In this document: positions 8,053-17,394 of the stretch, in pieces
Position numbering within the stretch: position 1 is the first letter of the stretch
Layout of the letters: every line of letters begins with the position of its first letter
From: Vibrio gigantis
Lineage (GTDB): Bacteria > Pseudomonadota > Gammaproteobacteria > Enterobacterales > Vibrionaceae
DNA length: 64,000 bases
Reading direction: 5' to 3'
Assembly: GCF_024347515.1 (NCBI RefSeq)
Contig: NZ_AP025492.1
Coordinates: 2,914,001-2,978,000, forward strand
The notes under the pieces: model-generated
Database searches by the model: none
What the model saw: the letters and a program-made list of their open reading frames with translations, nothing else
What the model was told of the DNA's origin: nothing
Translations under genes and position numbers: made by a program

Positions 8053-9342
8053 ATGTTGTCTATTTTTGCACGCCTTCCTATTTTGCACCGGGCTTTTATC
8101 GCATTTTTTAGTGCCATAATTTTCGTCGCGATTTTCTTACTCCCCGACGTCAACAGTTTGCGTGACGATTCGGGTGCTTTAGTTGTGGGAAAACATTACC
8201 CACTGACTATCAATGCATCTGCGCTTATTAGCTCAGGTGACGCACCACCGACGGCAGTACTCAATTGGGAGAAATATACGGTTCGCTCGGGTGAAAGCAC
8301 CTCTGTTTTATTCGAACGTATTGGCCTTTCATACCGCCTGCTGATCACACTACTCAATACCAATAATGATATTAAGAAGCAGCTGTCTAACCTAAGACCT
8401 GGTGATGTATTGCAATTCGGTTTTGATGAAAACAACGACCTTATTCAGTTAAAACGACAACTTAGTGCGTTTGAAAGTTTCAAGATCACTAAGTCTGGTG
8501 ATTCGTTTACCTCTAGTATCGACAAGAAAGAAGTGGCTTACCAATACAATTATGCCGAAGCCAACATCACCTCTAATTTCTGGAACGCTGGCGTTAGCGC
8601 AGGTTTAACCGCAAACCAAATTATGGAACTAGCGGGTATCTTCGGTTGGGATATCGACTTTGCGTTAGATATTCGTAAGAACGACAGCTTCAAAATCTTA
8701 TACCAAGAAAAAGTAGTTGAAGGCGAAGTGATTGGTCGCGGCAAGATCATGGCGGCAGTATTCAAAAACCAAGGTGATTCATTTACCGCGGTATTAGATG
8801 ACAAGAGCGGCAACTACTTTGATGAGAATGGTCGAGCAATGAAGAAGGCCTTCCTACGCTCTCCGATCGATTTCCGTCGCGTGACATCGAACTTTAACCC
8901 TCGCAGAAAACACCCAGTAACCGGTAAGGTCCGTGCTCACCGTGGCACTGACTATGCGGCTCCGGTTGGTACTCCTATCTGGGCAGCCGGGGATGGTATC
9001 GTTCAGAAGTCGGGGTACAACCAATTCAATGGTAACTATGTGTTCATCCGCCACAGTAACACTTACATTACTAAGTACCTGCACATGAAGCGACGTATGG
9101 TGAAAACAGGCCAACGAGTCAAACAAGGCCAAACCATTGGTACTTTGGGTGGTACAGGTCGTGTGACTGGTCCGCACTTGCACTACGAATTCTTGGTTAA
9201 TGGCGTTCACAAGAATGCACGTACCGTGAAGTTGCCGCAATCTAAGTCGTTAACCGGTAAAGCAAAAGCTACTTTTATTGCGAATTCAGAGATTCGATTG
9301 AAGAACCTTGAGCGATATGGTCAGTTACTAGCGACTAATTAG
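8053..9342 (+). CDS. shyC: M23 family peptidoglycan DD-endopeptidase (ShyC/MepM-like)
   Basis: This 429-residue periplasmic cell-wall hydrolase has an N-terminal hydrophobic segment (residues about 15-35, signal anchor). A LysM/OapA-type region follows (YTVRSGESTSVLFERIGLS, near 75-95), then a C-terminal LytM/M23 domain. The zinc ligands are visible as HRGTD (HxxxD) and HLHYE (HxH), so the domain should be active. Such enzymes cut peptide crosslinks to allow wall growth. The tyrS-divergent position is, as I recall, that of V. cholerae VC0630 (ShyC), so I use that symbol with moderate confidence; family membership is much surer. It ends in a strong terminator, immediately after which an IS element has inserted. 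Confidence 0.85.
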   Translation: MLSIFARLPILHRAFIAFFSAIIFVAIFLLPDVNSLRDDSGALVVGKHYPLTINASALISSGDAPPTAVLNWEKYTVRSGESTSVLFERIGLSYRLLITLLNTNNDIKKQLSNLRPGDVLQFGFDENNDLIQLKRQLSAFESFKITKSGDSFTSSIDKKEVAYQYNYAEANITSNFWNAGVSAGLTANQIMELAGIFGWDIDFALDIRKNDSFKILYQEKVVEGEVIGRGKIMAAVFKNQGDSFTAVLDDKSGNYFDENGRAMKKAFLRSPIDFRRVTSNFNPRRKHPVTGKVRAHRGTDYAAPVGTPIWAAGDGIVQKSGYNQFNGNYVFIRHSNTYITKYLHMKRRMVKTGQRVKQGQTIGTLGGTGRVTGPHLHYEFLVNGVHKNARTVKLPQSKSLTGKAKATFIANSEIRLKNLERYGQLLATN

Positions 9343-9369
9343 ATTAAAAGTCTAATCACGATAAACCAT

Positions 9370-9399
9370 AAAAAGAGCGCCCATCAAGGCGCTCTTTTT
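9370..9399 (+). terminator. Intrinsic terminator of the M23 endopeptidase gene
   Basis: AAAAAGAGCGCC and GGCGCTCTTTTT form a perfect 12-bp stem with a 6-nt loop and a T tail. The IS element begins 8 bases later, so the terminator is intact. Confidence 0.93.
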
Positions 9400-9442
9400 A
9401 TTTTCGTTGTACCGTCCTAAATATGGTTGACACATTTCCAAC

Positions 9443-9862
9443 ATGAAATTGGAGAGTGTCATGAAAACAACAAGTAGACGTACTCAACGAGATTATTCTC
9501 TTGCCTTTAAATTGGCAGTCGTAAGCCAAGTTGAAAAAGGCGAAATGACTTATAAGCAAGCTCAAGAACGTTATGGGATCCAAGGTCGCTCTACCGTTTT
9601 AGTTTGGCTTCGCAAACATGGTCAACTAGATTGGTCTAAAGGAATAGAACAATCGAGAGCGTTAGGAGCGACTATGTCAAACTCTTCCTCAACTCAAACC
9701 CCAGAGCAACGAATCAAAGAACTCGAGCAGCAATTAGAAGAAACTCAGCTCAAAGCTGAGTTCTTTGAAGCGGTTGTAAAAGTCATGGATCGAGATTTCG
9801 GAGTCCGAATCTCAAAGAAGCGCAAGGCCGAGTTATTAAGGAAAAAACGGTCAGAAAGTTGA
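9443..9862 (+). CDS. IS3-family transposase OrfA (DNA-binding subunit)
   Basis: This 139-residue protein has an N-terminal helix-turn-helix (RRTQRDYSLAFKLAVVSQ, then TYKQAQERYGI, residues about 7-50) that should recognise the IS ends. A heptad-rich coiled coil follows (PEQRIKELEQQLEETQLKAE, residues 92-111), as in OrfA leucine zippers. It ends at the TGA at 9860-9862. Just before the stop, GAAAAAAC (9841-9848) is a run of A where the ribosome can slip by -1 into the orfB frame, making the OrfAB fusion transposase. The slippage is expected for the family and is not proven here. Confidence 0.92.
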   Translation: MKLESVMKTTSRRTQRDYSLAFKLAVVSQVEKGEMTYKQAQERYGIQGRSTVLVWLRKHGQLDWSKGIEQSRALGATMSNSSSTQTPEQRIKELEQQLEETQLKAEFFEAVVKVMDRDFGVRISKKRKAELLRKKRSES

Positions 9863-10665
9863 CCGTTACTAAAGCTTGTCACTTCATAGGTATTACAAGA
9901 CAAGCTTTCTACAAACGCTGTGTTGCCGAAATTCATCAGACAAAGAAAGATGAATCTGTACTCGGTTTTGTGAAGGAGCAAAGGATGATGCACCCTCGTA
10001 TAGGGACTCGTAAGATCAAGTATTTACTTGCTCAGAACGATATTGAAATCGGGCGAGACCGCTTATTCTCTCTGCTAAGAATGAATCGATTATTAGTACA
10101 GAATCGAAGGGCTTACCATCGAACCACAAACAGTAATCATCGCTTTTACTGCCATCCAAATCGAATCAAAGAAGGCTTAATACCGGAAGGACCAGAGCAA
10201 TTATGGGTTGCCGATATTACTTATCTAGCAACGCGGCGTGGTAGTACGTATCTCAGTTTAGTGACGGACGCTTACTCAAGAAAAATCGTGGGCTATCACA
10301 TAAGTGATGATATGAAAGCTCGCACGGTCAAGCAGGCCTTTTTAAACGCGTTGAAAGAGCGGAAGAATACAGGTGAGCTTGTCCATCACTCAGATCGAGG
10401 TGTTCAGTACTGCTCTGTTGAATACCAAGAGTTGCATCGACAGTATGGTGTATCTTGCTCAATGACTGATGGCTATGACTGTTATCAGAATGCGTTGGCA
10501 GAGAGGATCAACGGAATACTGAAGATGGAGTATCTGTTGAATAAACCTAATGATTTAGATGAAGCAAAGAAAATGGTCGCTGAATCAGTAAAAATCTATA
10601 ATGAATATAGGCCTCACACGGCTCTAAAATACAAAACGCCCGATGAAATACATCGAGCGTTTTAG
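9859..10665 (+). CDS. IS3-family transposase OrfB (DDE catalytic part)
   Basis: The frame is open for 268 codons from a TTG at 9859, overlapping the end of orfA in the -1 frame. It is probably made mainly as an OrfAB fusion by frameshifting near 9841-9848; independent initiation at the TTG is possible. The rve integrase core is intact. The first Asp is in LWVADITYL (about residue 119), the second in HHSDRGVQY (about 179) and the Glu in NALAERINGILKMEY about 35 residues later: the D,D(35)E triad. An N-terminal HTH_21-type segment (RMMHPRIGTRKIKYLL) precedes it. No internal stop or truncation is seen, so the element may be mobile. Confidence 0.93.
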   Translation: MTVTKACHFIGITRQAFYKRCVAEIHQTKKDESVLGFVKEQRMMHPRIGTRKIKYLLAQNDIEIGRDRLFSLLRMNRLLVQNRRAYHRTTNSNHRFYCHPNRIKEGLIPEGPEQLWVADITYLATRRGSTYLSLVTDAYSRKIVGYHISDDMKARTVKQAFLNALKERKNTGELVHHSDRGVQYCSVEYQELHRQYGVSCSMTDGYDCYQNALAERINGILKMEYLLNKPNDLDEAKKMVAESVKIYNEYRPHTALKYKTPDEIHRAF

Positions 10666-10719
10666 TCAATCAAGTGTCAACCCATATCAGGACGGGTCAC
10701 GTTGAATCCGAATGTTCTG

Positions 10720-13700
10720 TTATTTTTCAGGTTTCTTTTCTCGACCTAACATTAATAGACATGGCGTCAGCACCAAGGTCAGTACCGTAGCAAACGCCAA
10801 ACCTCCAGCAATTGCAGTAGCTAGCTGTGACCACCATTGCGTACTCGGCGCGCCAAACTCTATCTTTTGATTAATCAAGTCGATGTTCATCTCTAACACC
10901 ATCGGCATCAACCCTAAAATGGTGGTGACGGTAGTCAGCATTACCGGCCTTAAACGCTGAACACCGGTTCTTAGAATCGCATCTCGCTTATCCAAGCCTC
11001 TTTTGATTAGCTGGTTATAGGTATCGATCAGCACGATATTGTTGTTCACCACAATTCCAGCTAACGCAATCACCCCGATACCAGACATCACAATACCAAA
11101 CGGACGCTGGAAGATAAGCAAACCAACAAACACACCAACCGTTGAGAACAACACGGCACTCAGAATCAAGAACGCTTGATAGAAACTGTTGAACTGAGTT
11201 ATCAGAATCAAAGCCATGACCGCTAGTGCCACCATGAATGCACTTTGTAAGAAGGCTGACGAATTTTCTTGTTCTTCATTCTGACCACGGATACGGAACT
11301 CAACGCTACTCGGTAGTCCCAATTCACTCAGCGCTTGCTCGATCTTTGGCAGTTCTAACGCAAGGTTATAGCCTTCTTCCATATCGGCCATGATGTTCAC
11401 CACACGCTTTCCATCGAGGCGCTTAATCGTGTCCTGTTTATGGTCGGGAACAATCTGGGCAAAGTTGGTAATAGGTACTAAACCTGCTGGCGTTTTCACT
11501 CTCAGTTGGTCAAAGCGTCCGATATCTCTCTTGTCATTTGGATAACGTACCAAGATGTCGACCTCTTCTGATGAATCATCAGGCAGGTAATCACCGATCT
11601 TTAGTCCATTAGTCACAAACTGAACGGTATTACCAACTAAAGTCGCGTCTGCTGAAAAACGTGCTGCATCATCACGGCGAATATCCACCTTCCAATCGAT
11701 GCCGTCTTTGCTTGCAGTGTCGCTGATATTAGTCAGCGCTTGATTACCATCCGCCCAACTTCTTACGATCTTTGCCGCCTGATTGAGTTGCTCTGGCGTT
11801 CTTGCCGACAGCTCAATCACTAAGTCATTTTCAACTGGAGGCCCAGCATCGGGAAACTTATATTCAATCTCGACACCCGCGTATTGATCCGTTTTCACCT
11901 TTAACTCATCAATGATCTCTTTGACGCTGCGACGATATTGCCAATCGACAGGAGTAATTGATATCAAGCCAATCTGGTCATCGCCACCTGTACGTGTATA
12001 AACGGTATCGAACTCATCATGATTCAGCATCACCTGCTCAATATCGCGCATGATGGCATCTTTCTCTTGAATTGAAAGGTCTCCATGCGAGCGAACTTTG
12101 ACGTTAAAGAATGGCGGATCAACTTCGGGGAAGAATTCAGCCCCGAGACCTGCTTTGGAGTAAGTAAACCCAACCGCAACAGCGAGTAGTATCGCACTAC
12201 AAAGAATCTTAAAGGGGTGCTTAATCGCAATCGATAGCGTGTGGTAATACGCCTTGGTTAAGCCTGTCGCCTGTGAGAAATCACCATTATGCAAAGCCAC
12301 CATTCGAGCTTGGCTCTGAGACGAGACGTATTGCGGTTTGCCAATCAAGCCGCCTAATACAGGTACAAATAACAGCGCCATAATCAATGATGCGGTTAAG
12401 GTCGCGATCAATGTTAATGGCAGGAACTTCATGAATTCGCCCGTCACATCCGGCCAAAACAGTAACGGAGCAAATGCCGCCAACGTTGTTGCAGTAGATG
12501 CTGTTATCGGCCATGCCATACGCTTAGCTGCATCTCGATAAGCCGCTTTACGCCCTTCGCCTTCTTGCATTCGCCTGTCGGCAAATTCGGTAACCACAAT
12601 CGCACCATCTACCAGCATCCCGACCGCCATAATCAGTGAAAACAGCACCACGATGTTAACGGTTAAGCCGAATACAGACAGAACCAATAACCCCGTGAGG
12701 AATGATCCAGGAATTGAGATGCCAACCAATAGCGCGGTACGCACACCAAGAATCGCGATAATCACAATCACGACTAGAATAATGGCGGATAGAATATTGT
12801 TTTGCAGATCATTAAGCATGATCTTCACATCTTTAGATTCATCCCAAGTGTATTTGACCAATAGGTTATTTGGCCATTCAGCTTGCTGTTGAGCACCAGC
12901 CATTACCGCTTTCACCAGCTCAACCGTCTCGATAATATTCTCACCTGCACGCTTCTTGATATCCAAGACCACCGCAGATTTACCATCTAAACGTGCAAAG
13001 CTCTCTGGGTCTCTAAATGCTCGGCGCACTGTCGCCACATCACCAAAAGTAACGACCTGTTTTCCATCCACTTTGATAGGTAACTCAAGTACATCTTTTA
13101 AAGAGTTAAACACCGAAGGAACTTTGACCGAGAAGCGACCATAGCCCGTATCGACAAAACCAGCGGCAACCACTCGGTTATTCAAAGCGATCAAGTTGTA
13201 AATATCCGCTTGATCTAGGCTGTAGCTCTCCATCAACAGAGGATCAACAATGATTTCAACGATGTCATCACGATCGCCTGCAATATCGACCTCTAAAATT
13301 TGGCGGTAACTTTCTAGCTTATCTCCCAGCTCTCGGGCAATTTGTACGATAGTACGCTCAGGGACAGTACCGAATAGCACAACCGATAGTACAGGTTGCT
13401 CCGAAGCGAGTGTTACCTCATTCACGGTCGGCTCATCACTGTCTTCTGGCAGTTTTGGTTTAGCCAGATCAACCGCGTCACGTACGTCGGCCATTGCCTT
13501 TATGAGATCGACTCCAACGTTAAACTCCAACACCACAGAGGCATGCCCTTCAGCTGCAGTTGCTGTCATCTCTTTTATGCCCTCAATCGACCTTAATTCT
13601 TGCTCGATAGGTCGAACCAACAGACGCTCAGCATCAGTTGGTGAGATCCCTTGATGGCCGACTGAAACGTAGATAATCGGGATGGTAATATCAGGGCTCG

Positions 13701-13809
13701 ACTCCTTGGGTATTGTGATATAAGTAACGATACCTGCGACCAGAATAAGCGCCAGAAGAGAAAGCATTGTTCGAGCACGAGACAAGGCTGCATCAATAAT
13801 TGAATACAT
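10720..13809 (-). CDS. vexM: RND efflux pump inner-membrane transporter (VexM-like, HAE-1 type)
   Basis: This 1029-residue protein has the RND layout: helix 1 near residues 12-30, a large periplasmic porter loop, a block of helices 2-6, helix 7, a second porter loop and helices 8-12. With its periplasmic adaptor (the next gene) and a TolC channel encoded elsewhere it should export drugs, detergents or metabolites using the proton gradient. The helix-4 motif reads LVDGAIVV, with D401 then G402, so AcrB D408 is replaced by Gly. In helix 10 the AcrB K940 position appears as Asn (N922 in VVNNNIVLI). The gene lies next to the ShyC/tyrS locus, as VexLM (VC0628-0629) does in my memory of V. cholerae. 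The symbol is moderate confidence; RND identity is very sure. Confidence 0.9.
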   Translation of the reverse strand: MYSIIDAALSRARTMLSLLALILVAGIVTYITIPKESSPDITIPIIYVSVGHQGISPTDAERLLVRPIEQELRSIEGIKEMTATAAEGHASVVLEFNVGVDLIKAMADVRDAVDLAKPKLPEDSDEPTVNEVTLASEQPVLSVVLFGTVPERTIVQIARELGDKLESYRQILEVDIAGDRDDIVEIIVDPLLMESYSLDQADIYNLIALNNRVVAAGFVDTGYGRFSVKVPSVFNSLKDVLELPIKVDGKQVVTFGDVATVRRAFRDPESFARLDGKSAVVLDIKKRAGENIIETVELVKAVMAGAQQQAEWPNNLLVKYTWDESKDVKIMLNDLQNNILSAIILVVIVIIAILGVRTALLVGISIPGSFLTGLLVLSVFGLTVNIVVLFSLIMAVGMLVDGAIVVTEFADRRMQEGEGRKAAYRDAAKRMAWPITASTATTLAAFAPLLFWPDVTGEFMKFLPLTLIATLTASLIMALLFVPVLGGLIGKPQYVSSQSQARMVALHNGDFSQATGLTKAYYHTLSIAIKHPFKILCSAILLAVAVGFTYSKAGLGAEFFPEVDPPFFNVKVRSHGDLSIQEKDAIMRDIEQVMLNHDEFDTVYTRTGGDDQIGLISITPVDWQYRRSVKEIIDELKVKTDQYAGVEIEYKFPDAGPPVENDLVIELSARTPEQLNQAAKIVRSWADGNQALTNISDTASKDGIDWKVDIRRDDAARFSADATLVGNTVQFVTNGLKIGDYLPDDSSEEVDILVRYPNDKRDIGRFDQLRVKTPAGLVPITNFAQIVPDHKQDTIKRLDGKRVVNIMADMEEGYNLALELPKIEQALSELGLPSSVEFRIRGQNEEQENSSAFLQSAFMVALAVMALILITQFNSFYQAFLILSAVLFSTVGVFVGLLIFQRPFGIVMSGIGVIALAGIVVNNNIVLIDTYNQLIKRGLDKRDAILRTGVQRLRPVMLTTVTTILGLMPMVLEMNIDLINQKIEFGAPSTQWWSQLATAIAGGLAFATVLTLVLTPCLLMLGREKKPEK

Positions 13810-13819
13810 CGGTTATCTC

Positions 13820-14944
13820 CTACTCAGTTGTTGCGTGTGAGAGTTCAGCACCTTGCTCAACCGCAATCACCGAATCACCATCACGCACAAACCCTTGTCC
13901 TACAGTGATGATATTGACCTGTTGACCTAAACCCGTGAGCCACACACCATCTTGTTCTGCCTTCACTAACTGAATGCCGACAAATTTCACGATGGGTGAG
14001 TCATCGACTGAAACCAATGTTTTGACCCCAAGGTTACCCGCCTCATCCAATGCCAACATCGCAGGTGTGACTTTGATAGCATCCCTTGTTTCGAGATTTA
14101 GTTTCACTTCAGCGCTGACACCTGCAGGTAATAGGCCGTCAGAGTTATCGATTTCAATCTCGATTGGGAAAGTATTGGTTGAGGCCGAAGAAATTCGAGA
14201 CACATAGCGCAAACGCCCTTCTACCTCTTCTCTTCCTAGCAAACGGACCAAAGCAGACTGATTAACTAGCAAGTGTTGGATATGGCGCTCACTCACATCC
14301 GCTTCGATGACCAGAGGGTCGAGATCAATCACGCCTGCTACTGGATCGCCAACGCCAACGAAATCACCAAGCTCAACCATTAAATCTTGAACCACACCTG
14401 AAAAAGGCGAGGTAATCACAGTATTGTTTAAAGCCAACTCCGCATTGCGCATCATGGCTTTCGCTTCAGTTAAGGATGCCTCTGCTGTGGTGTAGGCGAT
14501 CTCACCTTGCAGACCTCTTTTCTTCAGTGACTGCGCCGCTTTGAACTCCTTCTGCTTCAAACGATATAACGCCGATGCTCGCTCCAACTGGATCTCTAAA
14601 TCGCCTTTATCTATCTGAGCAATAGCCTGTCCTGCTTTGACGGTATCGCCTTTTACAACGTTCAATCTAACGACCTTACCTGCGACTTCCGCCCCTAATC
14701 GCGCATGTCGATCCGGTGCTGTTCGACCGTATAAATCAATGGTTTTAAAGGTAGGTGATGAGGTAAATGTTTGAAAGGAGACCTTGGCCAACGGAATTTC
14801 TGTCGTTTTTTTCTCTGGCGATTCTTCAGCTTGCCCCACTCCTAGGCCAAGCCAGATAGACAACAACATCACTAAAATCAGAGACACCAACCACGGCTGT
14901 TTAAGTTTCTGAAAAAGTAGTGAGTTAGAAAATAGAGTGGGCAT
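13820..14944 (-). CDS. vexL: RND efflux periplasmic adaptor (membrane fusion protein, VexL-like)
   Basis: The 374-residue product has an N-terminal membrane segment (about residues 18-36, possibly a signal anchor; no clear lipobox). The barrel-sandwich/biotinyl-lipoyl halves follow (LGAEVAGKVVRLNVVKGDTVKAGQ near 83-106 and NTVITSPFSGVVQDLMVELGD near 177-197). They flank a coiled-coil hairpin (ALYRLKQKEFKAAQSL). A beta-barrel and membrane-proximal domain complete it. It bridges the RND pump and the outer-membrane channel. The ATG at 14944 has AAGGA 7 bases upstream. Its stop lies 10 bases before the vexM start, so the two form one operon. No regulator gene is adjacent. Confidence 0.88.
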   Translation of the reverse strand: MPTLFSNSLLFQKLKQPWLVSLILVMLLSIWLGLGVGQAEESPEKKTTEIPLAKVSFQTFTSSPTFKTIDLYGRTAPDRHARLGAEVAGKVVRLNVVKGDTVKAGQAIAQIDKGDLEIQLERASALYRLKQKEFKAAQSLKKRGLQGEIAYTTAEASLTEAKAMMRNAELALNNTVITSPFSGVVQDLMVELGDFVGVGDPVAGVIDLDPLVIEADVSERHIQHLLVNQSALVRLLGREEVEGRLRYVSRISSASTNTFPIEIEIDNSDGLLPAGVSAEVKLNLETRDAIKVTPAMLALDEAGNLGVKTLVSVDDSPIVKFVGIQLVKAEQDGVWLTGLGQQVNIITVGQGFVRDGDSVIAVEQGAELSHATTE

Positions 14945-15234
14945 AACAAATCCTTTTGTCCGATGTAATTCAAACCCGCTAGGTGGCTTAATACTTGATG
15001 TGCAACTTCCTTATGCACAGAGGTAACCTTAACAGACCCATCTCTAACGAAGTTGGACGCTATCGACAGTTTAAAAAATATGCCGTGTACTAAAAGTGAC
15101 AAAATAGAAGGTTGGAATGGTTTTAAAAGCAATGACTTAATATGTCTTAGCAATTTTGAAGCTGCGTGAAAAACAACAGCCTTGCTCAGAACCGAGCTTT
15201 GTTATGAAGAGAAATTTGGGGAATATAAAAACAA
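14945..15234. promoter_or_regulatory. Upstream region of the vexLM operon
   Basis: With the erpA terminator and 3' trailer this makes a 375-bp gap. Open frames across it have no ribosome sites or recognisable products. It must carry the vexL promoter (minus strand), but I could not assign -35/-10 boxes or an operator with confidence. Confidence 0.4.
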
Positions 15235-15260
15235 AAACGCCGAACATAAGTTCGGCGTTT
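15235..15260 (-). terminator. Intrinsic terminator of erpA
   Basis: AAACGCCGAAC and GTTCGGCGTTT form a perfect 11-bp stem with a 4-nt loop. On the minus strand it is followed by TTGTTTTT. Confidence 0.9.
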
Positions 15261-15319
15261 ACAACCTTCTGGTGTAGCTTTCAGCTAAAGCTGTCTTTTA
15301 ACTCTAGCTATCTTTCAAT

Positions 15320-15661
15320 CTATACGCTGAATGATGCGCCACAGCCACATGTTGTTGTAGCATTCGGGTTGTTCACAAAGAAACGTGCGCCTTCTAGGCC
15401 TTCTGTGTAATCAACCATGCCGCCCATTAGGTATTGTAGGCTCATTGGGTCAACAACTAGCGTTACACCGCTGTTTACAATCGTAGTGTCGCCATCATTT
15501 ACTTTTTCATCAAATGTGAAGCCGTATTGGAAACCACTACAACCACCACCTGTAATGTATACACGCAGTTTTAGTTCTGGGTTTTCTTCTTCAGCGATTA
15601 GCGTTTGTACGCGGGTAGCTGCTGCATCAGAAAAAGACAATGGGATATTTACTTCGCTCAC
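15320..15661 (-). CDS. erpA: Iron-sulfur cluster insertion protein ErpA
   Basis: I choose the GTG at 15661 (AGAGG six bases upstream), giving 113 residues that start [12 protein letters not shown], the usual ErpA length. An in-frame ATG 33 bases upstream would add 11 unconserved residues. ErpA is an A-type carrier that delivers [2Fe-2S]/[4Fe-4S] clusters to enzymes such as IspG/IspH. The three cluster cysteines are visible: the Cys in [11 protein letters not shown] and the pair in CGCGASF near the C-terminus. It is a single gene, divergent from hemL, an arrangement common in Vibrio and enterobacteria. Confidence 0.94.
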   Translation of the reverse strand: MSEVNIPLSFSDAAATRVQTLIAEEENPELKLRVYITGGGCSGFQYGFTFDEKVNDGDTTIVNSGVTLVVDPMSLQYLMGGMVDYTEGLEGARFFVNNPNATTTCGCGASFSV

Positions 15662-15957
15662 GACAACCTCTCTTACCTGTGTCAAAAACAACATGATACA
15701 AATCTAATTCGAGACCATAGTTGTTGAGTATTTTCTTATATTCTGCTGATTATCCAATACCTGACTGAAACGTTCAAGTATTCACCACCGGATCGCCTCT
15801 TTTAGTGCAGTAAAGTAGTCAATATCGAGCAATTAAAACGTGTAACCACACAAAACAACCAGATTCGGGCGATTATATCAGCGAAAGCATTCCTAGTTGG
15901 ATTATGGATAGGTACAATGCGTGCCAATTGGTCCGACAGTCAAAAGAGGATATATCA
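15662..15957. promoter_or_regulatory. erpA-hemL divergent promoter region
   Basis: This gap of 296 bp holds both promoters. The hemL side has a good ribosome site (AGAGGA near 15945-15950) before the ATG at 15958. I looked for an IscR-type site on the erpA side and could not defend one. Confidence 0.4.
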
Positions 15958-17253
15958 ATGACCAAATCAGCAGAGCTGTACGAAAAAGCACAGCAAACTA
16001 TTCCTGGTGGCGTAAACTCTCCAGTTCGTGCATTCAATGGCGTAGGTGGTTCTCCAATCTTCGTTGAACGCGCTGATGGCCCACTTATTTTTGATGCTGA
16101 TGGTAAAGCGTATATCGATTACGTTGGCTCTTGGGGTCCAATGATCCTTGGTCACAACCACGCTGTCATTCGTGATGCTGTTATTGCAGCAGCTCAACGT
16201 GGCCTTAGCTTCGGCGCACCAACCGAAACTGAAATCAAAATGGCTGAACTAGTATCTGAGATGGTTCCATCAATGGAACAGCTACGTATGGTGAGCTCAG
16301 GAACTGAAGCAACAATGAGTGCGATTCGTCTAGCTCGTGGCTTCACTGGCCGTGACAAAATTCTTAAGTTTGAAGGCTGCTACCATGGCCACGCAGACAG
16401 CCTACTTGTAAAAGCAGGTTCTGGCGCACTGACTTTAGGTCAACCAAGTTCTCCAGGCGTACCGGCTGATTTCGCAAAACACACGCTTACTGCAACCTTC
16501 AACAACCTAGATTCAGTACGTGAACTGTTCGCGGCAAACAAAGGCGAGATCTCGTGTATCATCGTTGAGCCAGTAGCGGGCAACATGAACTGTATCCCAC
16601 CAGTAGAAGGCTTCCACGAAGGTCTACGTGAAATCTGTGACCAAGAAGGCGCATTGCTAATCTTTGATGAAGTAATGACAGGTTTCCGCGTTGCTGAAGG
16701 CTGTGCGCAGGCTTACTACAACATCAAGCCAGACCTAACGTGTCTTGGTAAAGTTATCGGCGGCGGTATGCCAGTAGGTGCTTTCGGTGGTCGTAAAGAA
16801 GTGATGCAATACATCGCACCAACTGGTCCAGTTTACCAAGCTGGTACACTTTCAGGTAACCCTGTTGCAATGGCTGCTGGCTACGCATGTTTGAACCTTC
16901 TAAGAGAAGAAGGCAATGAAAAACGTCTAGCTTCAAAAACTAAGCAGTTAGCAAATGGCTTCAAGCAACTTGCTGACAAGCACGGCATCCCAATGCTAGT
17001 ACACCAAGTTGGCGGTATGTTTGGTTTCTTCTTCACAGACCAAGAAACGGTGACGTGCTACGAAGATGTAACTAAGTGTGATGTAGAACGCTTTAAGCGC
17101 TTCTTCCACCTGATGTTAGAGCACGGTGTTTACCTTGCACCTTCAGCATTCGAAGCAAGCTTTACTTCTCTTGCTCATGGTTCAAAAGAACTTGATGCAA
17201 CACTAGAAGCTGCTGACCGCTCACTTGCGATCATTGCTGCTGAGAGCAAATAA
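15958..17253 (+). CDS. hemL: Glutamate-1-semialdehyde 2,1-aminomutase
   Basis: Translation from the ATG at 15958 gives 431 residues starting [26 protein letters not shown], the family N-terminus. An upstream in-frame ATG would add 18 unconserved residues and has no ribosome site. The enzyme is PLP-dependent and converts glutamate-1-semialdehyde to 5-aminolevulinate in the C5 heme pathway. The PLP lysine lies in [17 protein letters not shown] (near residue 267), with the cofactor-binding Asp in [12 protein letters not shown] and the [16 protein letters not shown] loop before it. Codon use is strongly biased, suggesting high expression. Its own terminator follows. Confidence 0.97.
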   Translation: MTKSAELYEKAQQTIPGGVNSPVRAFNGVGGSPIFVERADGPLIFDADGKAYIDYVGSWGPMILGHNHAVIRDAVIAAAQRGLSFGAPTETEIKMAELVSEMVPSMEQLRMVSSGTEATMSAIRLARGFTGRDKILKFEGCYHGHADSLLVKAGSGALTLGQPSSPGVPADFAKHTLTATFNNLDSVRELFAANKGEISCIIVEPVAGNMNCIPPVEGFHEGLREICDQEGALLIFDEVMTGFRVAEGCAQAYYNIKPDLTCLGKVIGGGMPVGAFGGRKEVMQYIAPTGPVYQAGTLSGNPVAMAAGYACLNLLREEGNEKRLASKTKQLANGFKQLADKHGIPMLVHQVGGMFGFFFTDQETVTCYEDVTKCDVERFKRFFHLMLEHGVYLAPSAFEASFTSLAHGSKELDATLEAADRSLAIIAAESK

Positions 17254-17290
17254 TCGAAAGCACTTTATAAGTCGCTAACCGATTGAATTT

Positions 17291-17317
17291 AGGGCTGTAT
17301 TAGATGCAGCCCTTTTT
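17291..17317 (+). terminator. Intrinsic terminator of hemL
   Basis: AGGGCTG and CAGCCCT flank a 9-nt loop and are followed by TTTT, 38 bases after the hemL stop codon. Confidence 0.85.
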
Positions 17318-17394
17318 AATACATCGCGATCACTAGCCATAAATATGACAGCTTGTTTACCTTTCAATTAAGGCTAAAACTGAACCAAAAGCGC

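Larger units (their letters stand above)
9408..10699 (+). mobile_element. Complete IS3-family insertion sequence (about 1.29 kb)
   Basis: The left end (TGTACCGTCCTAAATATGG) and the reverse complement of the right end (TGACCCGTCCTGATATGGG) are imperfect inverted repeats that run on through TTGACAC. Both termini are TG...CA, as in the IS3 family. The element is flanked by a 3-bp direct repeat CGT (9405-9407 and 10700-10702), consistent with IS3-type target duplication. It carries the two overlapping ORFs typical of the family. Both look intact, which suggests recent insertion. It sits between a terminator and the 3' end of the efflux operon and appears to disrupt no gene. Confidence 0.93.

Noticed and set aside
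8854..9240. A 128-codon minus-strand ORF inside the M23 endopeptidase gene
   Set aside because: It is antisense to the conserved zinc-peptidase domain with no ribosome site; no independent support.
15156..15410. An 84-codon plus-strand ORF near erpA
   Set aside because: It runs through the erpA terminator and antisense over the erpA 3' end, and has no ribosome site or recognisable protein.
15662..15957. IscR site upstream of erpA
   Set aside because: No stretch matched the type 1 or type 2 consensus well enough to defend.
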